Assembly (NCBI RefSeq): GCF_964355755.1
Contig: NC_092680.1
Coordinates: 4,255,001 to 4,319,000, forward strand
Direction: 5' to 3'
DNA length: 64,000 nucleotides
DNA from: Antedon mediterranea
Taxonomy: Eukaryota > Echinodermata > Crinoidea > Comatulida > Antedonidae
This document shows positions 22,402 through 32,700 of this stretch, piece after piece. How positions within the stretch are numbered: the first letter of the stretch is position 1; every line of letters begins with the position of its first letter. A program made the position numbers and the translations under genes. A model generated the notes under the pieces. It ran no database searches, was not told the DNA's origin, and saw only the letters and a list, made by a program, of their open reading frames with translations.

Positions 22402-23471
22402 AACATTGCAACCTTAACACTCTAGGTGAATTATTTACTTAAATTGACACCAATAACGTAGGCCTACTCTGAAAGAGTTTTCAATTGTTTAATACAATCA
22501 TTAGTTATGTCTAAAGATTATTTCCAGATACTCTTTGCTGTTTTAAATAGACCTACGTTCATGCAGGGCAACGAGTATACGTATAGTGATGATAATTACG
22601 TTTTCTATGTTTAAATTTAATCTCGCACACAACTTTCAGCGTTAGACATTTGTTATTAGGTTACAGACACGTCAACATAAACATTTAGTAAACAAAAAGA
22701 ACTTTCGACAAAAAAAAACGCAGTACGATAAACAGTTTTCTATCTTCAAGAAGAAGCCATATATTTTTACAACTTCGTCTTATTGGTATAAAATACAATT
22801 CTGTCTTTTTATAAAAGCTGTTTTCAGTTGAAAATAAACTTTACAAAATAGGCAATGAGTTTTCCTTGAACTGTATCTATTCTCCTCCGTGCGTATGACG
22901 TCACAAATAGTATGTACAAAATGTTCAGAATAACAATTAAACGAAAATATACCTCTGTTTAGGCCTAATTTTTTTTCAATATCATCAACAATATTATAAT
23001 TTATATAATTTAAATATACATTAATTAAACATAATGAACGTTATAAGATATTTAATAAAACAAAAAACATGATGTTTACTGTATTACAAAAAATAAATAA
23101 GACTAGAGGTAGGCCCTCCTCAACAATAACGTTACACGGTTTTCTAAAGCCGTTTTAATTTTTCAGAGATCAAAATAAATATTACGTACGGTACTAAATA
23201 TACTTTAGGGTATCCTCTCATTGGAATGCAGGGATCAACGCTATGCTATTGGGTAACTTGGCAGAAAAAGTTAACATTGTATATGGACTACATAGCTTAT
23301 AATATACATTAACAAATAATAGACAATTTTGTTTATGGGGAATCTAAATACCAGAAAGTTAGAGGTAGATACAGTTAGCTTCCACGGTAAAAACAGAATA
23401 AAAAGAAATTATTTTATGGAACGGTTTTATGCCGTTCCAGGCCCACATACTGAAATGTTCGTTTCGTTAAT

Positions 23472-23663
23472 GGGCAACGAGTATACCAAGAAGATACGGG
23501 TACTGCAACGAGTATACGAAGAAGTTGCCGGTACTGCAACGAGTATACGAAGAATATACCGGTACTGCAACGAGTATACGAAGAATATACCGGTACTGCA
23601 ACGAGTATACGAAGAAGTTACGGGTACTGCAACGAGTATACGAAGAAGATACGGGTACTGCAA
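23472..23663 (+). repeat. 31-bp tandem array (six units)
   Basis: GCAACGAGTATACGAAGAA recurs at 23474, 23505, 23536, 23567, 23598 and 23629, an exact 31-bp period. Units alternate between endings of the AGTTACGGGTACT, ATATACCGGTACT and AGATACGGGTACT types. Because 31 is not a multiple of three, long frames stay open on both strands without being genes. The array ends 57 bp past the stop of transporter 1. GGGCAACGAGTATAC also occurs alone at 22567. Confidence 0.92.
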
Positions 23664-23719
23664 GAAATGACGTTTTTTACGTTTCTATTTATAAACAATT
23701 TATATTTGCACAAAAAGCG

Positions 23720-26700
23720 TTACACAGTTGTTACATATGCGTCAACCACCGTAATTTCCTCGTATGTAAACGCGATCGGCTGTTCGTCATAGAATTCTCT
23801 GTAAAGACGGTTTCTGCACCTCTTTCGGTATAATAGAATGTAATTGATTAAAGCTGCAAATACGTGTAAACCAGCGCATATGTAAAACGATAGGTCATAC
23901 GTCCCTGTCATTTCGTACATCATTCCTGAAAAGTGGAAAATAAACTAAATTAATCTTTTATAATATTAAATGTTATAAAGCTTGGTTCTCAATTGGACGC
24001 AACGCAACGTCGACGGCGCAACGCAAGTGTTGACAAATCACAAGCGACAGCCCGGATGATTCATCGCGTCGTGATTGGTCAAATTACTTGCGGTGCGCTT
24101 ACGTTCTTGTAGGAACCAAGCTCAATGTTTGGTTCCAACTAGACGCAAGCGCAACTTAAATGATTTTACCAATCATAATCAATTGATTATTTTCGTTTGC
24201 CATTGCGTTGCGTCTAAGTAGAAACCAATCTTTAGTTTGTTAAGCTCTGTCTACATTATCAAACTATAGTTTGACAAAAAAAATGTGTGATGTGCCCAAA
24301 TATGGTAGTGATATGCCCAAATATGGTAGTGATATATGCTCAAATATGGTAGTGATATGACATCATCATGTCCATATATGGGCGTCATTGGTTTCTTTCA
24401 TACGGGCATGTAGAGGTGTCCTTAATTCCTGATTTCATTTAATATACAAAATATATATTCAATATACAAGCGTATTTATTCAAAGTACGGCGATCTTATG
24501 TTAATTTCGATAGTGCTATAGTTCATTCTGAAAACTACATATAATAAAGCATTTTACGTAATATAAAAACTAAGATTAGTTTTTGTCATGAAATAACGAT
24601 TATGAGGAATTTGATAAACAGGCAAACTGCCTTAAAATGTCTTGACATGTTTTGAGAAACATCATCAGAACAGAAAACAATGCCTAGAGTACTTATATAC
24701 CTATAGGACAGGTTGTATGTAAATGAGGAAGTAATAATTTGTCATAACATGTTAATATGGACTGTAAAGTAACATACCTCCAACACCAGTAGCAAAAAGA
24801 CTACCGACACCAAAGCTACAGACGGCCATTGTACATGCCTGCACCTTGGATTCACTCGGAAAGACATCCACACAGAAGGCGTACTGGTAGCAGAGTGTTA
24901 CCGCTCTTGCAAGGCTTAGCACTAAAATGGAACAAAATTAGAAAAACAAATGTTGTTATGGCTGTAAAATGAATGTTTCCCTTAGTAGAAGAATGAGGAA
25001 ACATTGACAATCGTGACAAAGCAAATGGTATCATACAAATAAACATTCTGAAAATGTGAAACAAATATTTCTCGTTTTCTCATGATAAAATAATTATTAC
25101 CCATGAGGTGAAATTTGCATGTTCATAACATGAATTACACATTATTAAACAAACGAAATTATGCATATTCATAACATGAATTTACATATTAAACAAATGA
25201 AATTATGTATATTCATAACATGAATTTACACATTAAGCAAATGAAATTATGCATATTCATAACATGAAATATACATATTCAAAGGATGAATTAATGCATA
25301 TTCATAACATGAAACATACATTTACTTGTACGACTCATTTTAGACTATAACGTACAGTGTTGAAATTGTTTGAGGTTGATATATACATAATTGAGAAACA
25401 ATAATAACAAAAAAAAACAATCTAAAAAAAGACAGAAGAAAAGAAAGACATCGAATAATAACAATATTTCATCATCTTAAAATATATTTAAAAAATCCTG
25501 TTGGACATATGTTTACTGTGTATAATCCGGATTAGTGTACACGTGCGAATTTTGATGCTCAATGTTACACGTTATAATGCTTGTTAAAGGTTACCAGTTT
25601 TAATTTATAAGATAGTATATTTATGTTAAATATAGGTCTAGCCCAGTTTAAAAAAAAAACTTATAAATATTATTAAGTAGAATCCCCCTACAGTATGTGA
25701 TAACATAAATGCAATGCTGGTTTGTTTATTTTATTTATAAAAAAACATGCATTTTATTTAACAAAATAATATGTTATTAGTATCAATAATGTGTTAATTT
25801 TGAAGGAAATATCGGTTACTAAAACCATACCAAGGGATACAATTTTGCTTCAAATTTTCCCAAGCACTCATTTTGAAATTACGCTGAATTCCCACTTTTT
25901 TTTTTTTTGTTCTTTCAATTTTACCATTGGGGTGATGATGATGATTTAATAAATAATAATAATAAGACTGAATCTGTATAATTATCTTTCATTAGTAAAG
26001 AATGATTTATGGTACGGCAAACAGCCATCGTACTTAAATTGCCTTCTAAACTATGAAAGGCCAAGTGTGTAAAAACACACGCCCTTCACACGGTTACCTC
26101 GTAACGGTGATAGTGCGATGATGATAAATGATAGTCGTGGTCGATGTCATCGGTATAGTCGATTTATATGGAGATGTGTTTGCATATGTCAACGAACTCA
26201 ATAGTAACTCGTTTCGGTGTCGGTGGCGTCTTCAATACCCTCTCCATCGGTTACAGTCGGTTAGTGTTGTAAGCTTATCCAGTCTCCTTGGTCTCAATCT
26301 TCTCAGTTCACATGACATCAAAAGGAATTACGTCATACTTAAACGTTCAATGATCATCTAAGATGTAGTGACATGGTATTCCTTATGGATGGTATAAGAG
26401 ACGCGAGCGTAGTGGTCTGTCTGTTGGCAAACACGGTTTTGTTTTGGTACTTTACCCCACGGACCCCAACTGTATCTATCCTGTAGCAAACTTTTAAAAG
26501 AAGAAAGAATAAGATGTTTGAGGGAAAATTATAAACATGGTATTAGTAGAACTGAACCTTAGATAAACGCAGATGCAATGCACACAAGCTGCCTGAAATG
26601 TTTCTCACCTGCGTAACTTATAACAACACCTGTAAAAGTCGTCACGAACGGTAACGGTGCAATCGGAATTGCGCCGATTACGCACGCTAAGATGTACATC

Positions 26701-29700
26701 CCAGCAACACTGATGGGCAGTTTCCCGCCTAACAGCGTGACGAAAAGGCGGCCGAATAGATCGGCTCCACCCATTACACCAATTGCCATGGAACCTTGAT
26801 CATCACTGAATCCGACAGATTTCATAAAACTAGCCTAAAAAGAATAACAGAAACACATGCCATTACAATGTTTATATCCAATTTCATCTTGAATTATGAC
26901 ATGCGGCCGTCATACGAACAAAGGTTACGGACTCTAAAATTACCCACGATTTATAATAGACTTAAATTCATCCGTGTTAAATTTGTTGTGAAGTGCCTCT
27001 GTACAGATTTCCTAATTGATGGTGCTTTGCTACCTAAACCTGTTGAACGTAGAAGTGAGAAACTTGTTTTCAGACATGAGAAGTCTCGTACTAATGCTTT
27101 TTTTTATTCTGTTTTTATTTCATTTCCACGGATGTGGGATGAGATTCCGGTATATATAACAGACATGTTTATTTATAATGATTGCAATTTTTATTCTGTT
27201 TTATATAAATTCTATGTTACCGGGTTGTTAAATGTTTATCCTTGTTAATGTTATTTTGCCACCAGCACTATCAGGAGAGTCTTTTATAGCGATATTTTTT
27301 GCTTTTTGACAATCCGCCAGGATAGTGTTCTGCGCTTTTTCTCTGCTTGTTGTTGTTCTATGTAATATATGCTTTTTGTATTGTTTTTGTATTATTTTTT
27401 CTGGATAATAAATGAATATAATATGAATATGAATATACATAGCACTCTCAGATCTAATTGTATCAGTGCTGCATTGTATCATGTTTATTTAGTGTTTACA
27501 ATACTGGGTGTTTGGGGTTTATCTCAAACAACTTGATTTCGCGAGGAACGTCATTTCACAATGCATGATAGGAAAGGTTTGGGAGCAAACGTGACAACGT
27601 GTACATACAAACAAAAAATCACCTACGACGTACGCGTCGTGACGCTTGCTCCCAAACCCTTCCCATCATGCGTCACGCACGATATTTGCGATAAACCTTA
27701 TGGGCTATAGGTAGGTCTATTATTATCACTTTCACTGGTCTCTAGTTGAAAATGGCACTTCAGAAAAAAGAAGAATTTTAGTGAAATATTAAAATTAGAT
27801 CTACAATATACTTACTAAGTTAACATAGCTGAATACTACTGCAATACCCATTCCAGTGTAACTAAAAATAACAAGCCAACATTCAACTGTCTTTATAAAT
27901 TGGCAATATCGTTGAAGGAAAGACTTTGATTCCAATTCGGCATAGACCACTTCGACGCACACCTTCTTGGTGTCTTTACCACACCCTGTTTCCACGTCTT
28001 TAGAAGAGTACTCCTCAATGTTTTTGACAGGTTTGTAGTCAATGTTGTTGTTTTTTGGCGGCGATTTCAAAAATACACAACACACTAATCCGACGGGTAA
28101 GATTAGTCCAGACATAACACGTAGAGCTCCTCGCCATCCCACCGCGTTAAATAGAACTTCTAGGATTTGCGAAATTGCCATTATGCCTGTAAATAAAACA
28201 TATAATAACAAATAAATATTGTATGTATAATTACATATACACCTTAAACACGGTGTCAATCAATGACCAAAGTTGGAAAAGAAAAAAAGAAAAATCTGTA
28301 AAAGCAGCAGCTGATATAAACTACTTAAAAAATTACATACGTTTTCATAATGAAATGTAATAATGAAAAGTTGATGTTTGTTCTCACTTGGACGCAAACG
28401 CGCCGCATCCGAACTGTCCCTTGCGAGTATGAGGTCATTGCGTTGTTGTACGCGTCTGGTGGTGCGCTGGGGTAGACACGTCCGTAGCACGTAGCGAAGA
28501 TGTTATCGACGACATAAGTGAAAGCGAACTCGACACGGAAATTCAAACAGCGTGTGCATATTATGACAGTCACTCTTTCATTGCATTGTAGAACATCAAA
28601 AACAAATTTACTTATGTAAAATAGAAATACTGTGTAAACTGTCAGGGGAAAATTGCGAACATTTTGTATATCTTATCATTATTACTTAAGGAACGCGACA
28701 TTGCGATAATAATCGCAGTAATGAGCGTATTATAATATCTATTGATTTGATAAACTATATTGCTACTGTTCAAAGTTCATAACACGCACTCTAATACTGT
28801 CTAATTTAGTTGAATAAGGCAGATAAGTTATCAGGCTTATATAGATACATTGTAATTCTATGTGGAACGAGGGGTCCGTGAATTAAATGAGTTTACATAA
28901 AACAGATTGAGCAAAACTATAGTGATTGAATTTGAATTGAACAAAAACTTCAAACTAGGCCTATAAGGCATGCATATGTATACACAAATGTATCGTGCAT
29001 ATAAACGTACAAAAAAACGCGTCGTTTCGTTTTTGTGTGTTGAGGTATATGTGCGAAACTACAATAGGCCTAACTGTTCACAATAATCAGTGTATACAAA
29101 CGGAATATTATCTGCTTAGACAGCGGATTTGAATGGTTAAAAATAATATACCCTGGGAAAGCGATGGCGTACGGACAAAAGCGAATTATCTGTCAAGGAT
29201 GATCATCACGCCTAAATTAATGTGGAGGTTCCAGATTGAATAGATAGACTTGTTAAGAGTGGTTCATTTTCAAATTCAGATTGTACTTTAAGCTATAGAA
29301 TTTCGCCTTGACTTCGTCTTGTTCCAATATATCACGAAGATTATAAATGCAGGGTTGTTACTATATTTATAACATACGATCATATACCGGTACCCAACAC
29401 GTAGCAAATAAACTGTGATTGGTCCATTACAAATTTGCATACAATATAGTCGATGTTACGGTATATAAAAACAAACAGGAAAGTAAAGACTTAATTTCTT
29501 ATTGCATCCTATCCACTATAATGACAAACGTAGGACAGGTAGGCTTAATAATAAATATTAATGTTATTATTACTGTTCCCTGAGATGATGCAATTTTTAA
29601 ACAAGTTCAGTACCGAGGATTGCGTAATCTTAAACGTAATCGTTTCAACCTCGACCTTATATTAGTTTTGTTATTTTCATAAACAACAACTGCAGTCCTA

Positions 29701-32700
29701 TTAATGCAATGATTTGGTTGAGTTGTGGGGAATCCATTATGACTACTGACCTGTGAAAGTGACTATCAATAACGATTCCTATTATAATGGGCACACGTCT
29801 TTAAATTTGGAATCGCCCATGACCCATAGGCCTACATCATCAATACATTTAGTTTGTATTTTATAAATCATGTATGATTTAATATACACAACGTAAGGAA
29901 GAGCGACGCAAGTAGTTTGACCAATCACGGCATGATGGATCATTCAAACGGTCGCTTGTGATTGGTCAATTTATTTGCGTTTCGCCGACGCCTTTGCGTT
30001 GCGAAAAAAAAGGAGAACTAAGCTTGATTGAGAAAGGTTTGGTTCCGCAATTATGTGCTTGAAACTCCCAATTAGAGCAAACTCAATGAATACAAACGTT
30101 ATACAGCAACTTGACCTCCATATATATTTTTATCTGGCCTATAGAACTGGAAGAAAAAAGACATAATATAGGCCTACTATACTTACCAGCACCGGTTCCT
30201 GTGATGGCTAGACCAGTTGCTTTTGCGCATTTCTTTTCGTCGAAATATAAAACAATAAGGCTAAGGGACGGATGCTGTATAAAGTTAGTGCCTAAACCAA
30301 ATACGATGCTATAACTGAAGAAGATGTACTTGATTGCTGGCATGAATGACGTCACAAACAGACCTCCAGAACACATAAGAAAACCTAGGGCGACCACCCC
30401 ACGATATGTTATCCTTTCGGCTAAGTAAGTTGATAGAGGTGATGGAAGAGTCAACAGAGCAATTGCGATGCATCCTATCCAACCTGTAAAATAATAAAAT
30501 AAACTTATTATGTTAAAGATAATTGTCCCCCTAAAAAAATTGTTTGTTGTTGAATATGCCATTTTAATATCACATAAGAGTTATTCACACTTTGACCAAA
30601 AACTGGATCGAAAAAATAAATATATTTTCCAGGAAAAATGTAAGTTAAAGAATAAAATACCTAACTTGTCTGTCAGACATTGGTTTTTGGTTAAAATTGA
30701 CCGCTTTTTTTTTTTTGTGAAGTGAAATAATTGTTTTTGTTGATTTTTTTCTACAGAAGTGAATAACTTGATTAAAACTGTCAAATGGCCTATTCAAATT
30801 CTAATTAATAATCTTCATTTTTTGGGGGACAATACATGTTTAATAGCAAGGCTACTAACATTTTGTATGACAATTTTTTTGCACCGTCAAACAATATATC
30901 CATGTCCCCCAAAAACATGATTATTCAAATCAGACTTATATGTTGCATAAAAAACAAAGTAATTAATAATTGTCATAATTTCATTTAGGCTGTTCACAGT
31001 GAGTGCTTTACAATGTCACCTTGTGAAAATCGTAATCTGTTATAACAATGTGGGTCATTATTCTTTTTTTATCGGTAGAATTCTTGACATTCGGATAACA
31101 ATGCACGTCTAGGGTGAAATTGGTATCAAAACTATCAGTGTGTATATTGTAAGGGGGGGGGGGGATGAGAATAGATTTTAGCAATGCGTTAAGTATGATC
31201 TGAGTTGACTATTAGTCTATTCTTTTATTGTATCGTGTAAGAGATATGATCATTCTTGTGTAACGTTCTAATTGAAAGTACATTATATCTGTTTTAGAAA
31301 TCGACCTAGAATATTGTGAAAAAAATCCTGGGCAAAAAATATTATGGGTGGAATAGTTTGTGTTTTTCCGCACGGGTGCGAGTTTAAGCTTGTACCAAAT
31401 TTGACGCAACGTATTTTAGGAAGCGCACCGCACGGAATCGACAGCATCATCCAACATTATACCGTATATCGATCGCCTGTATTGGTAAAATCACATGCGT
31501 TCAAGTTAGACTTGCCCCAAGTTATATTTATTGTCTTATTTATTGATTTTTTTTTATTTCGATTTTTGTCTGAAAATACAAGCTCAAGCAGTATACGTAT
31601 GAAAGGCCATATGTGCCAAAACATTTATCTTTTTACTAATATTAAGTCAAGACTCCGTCTAGAACCCAGACTACGTTCACGTAGCCAAACAACGGAACCA
31701 AACAATGAATAACACGTAAACACATAGCATTACGCTGTGCAATATTATATGTTTTAAACAAAAGAATGTTGATTATTTTAATATTTGATAACTGATTTTT
31801 AACATAATATAAGGCACGATTTGTTAGCTACGATAACATCCCCAAGGAAACGAGAAGATTGACAACAGACTGGTCACACTTCCTTTAGGATTACGGTTTC
31901 CCAGCAACAGCTATGCTTACCATAATAATATGGCACAGCACATGTGATTCCAAAGGTAGGCCTACAGTACTGGATAACGACGACCAGGTAAAATATCAAG
32001 GTCTTATCCGACAACGATATTGGTCAAAATATTATCATTTGGTACAAACAAACACGGTGAGACATGGCCTTCATCAGAGATTAATACTAGATTATTATTG
32101 TGAACCCATGAACTCACCAGTATGAGACCATCAAGCGTCTGTTTAATATAGGTCTGGGGAAATACTGCACTTCAAATCACGCTGTCAAATTGCTACCCAC
32201 TAAAAAATAGTTTGATTTGATAGGGAGCTAAGTGTCGTCATACATCCAATTGGTTATACATTTTGTTGCATTATGTAACACAAATAGCTTTTTCGGCTGA
32301 CACTTGACTCTCAAAACAGTATCTCACATAATTACAAAAACAAAATTAATACCTACATTTTGATAATTAAATCATTGAGAGGCCTAAGACCTAAATACTA
32401 GACAATTGGGAGTATATACAGGTACAACTTTTTTACTACAGTACCTCGAGGAGAAGTACGTGTTGCCAATGTCGGGACTTCATTATAAAGGTTTCGATCC
32501 CAGAAGGTTAAATCCAAAAGATCATGAATTCAAATAGGCCCACAATTTTGCTTTATTTGTATTTTTTATACATCTCCACTTAAAACCGAATTAAATATTT
32601 GCTATAAGGCCTACGGACAGAGTGACAAACTAACCGCATGAAAAGAATGTGGTCAGCATAGTATAGGCATATTGATTGATTGGTTGATATTTTTAGACCT

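Larger units (their letters stand above)
16438..23719. other. Convergent intergenic region PAK1IP1 / transporter 1
   Basis: 7.3 kb between two stop codons. Contains a poly-C run, inverted repeat E, MITE D, MITE H, a 46-bp-period minisatellite, two A and two B MITEs, and a 31-bp-period array. No open frame above 113 codons and none with recognisable similarity; the longest arises from the 31-bp array. Confidence 0.6.

Noticed and set aside
21942-22406. Open frames of 62 and 109 codons
   Set aside because: They consist of MITE family B sequence.
23472-23663. Possible CRISPR-like direct repeats
   Set aside because: Units are contiguous with no unique spacers and the genome is eukaryotic.
23329-23833. 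Overlapping frames of 78-113 codons on both strands over the 31-bp array
   Set aside because: They stay open only because a 31-bp unit without stops repeats through all frames.
28375-28500. Possible further MITE family B copy (TTCTCACTTGGACGCAAACG)
   Set aside because: Only scattered ACGCAA/TTGCG words match and the right end cannot be found.
31344-31712. 122-codon frame (+) in transporter 1 intron 1
   Set aside because: No recognisable domain, AT-rich low-complexity codons, no supporting context; one hydrophobic stretch comes from a T-rich run. Likely chance.
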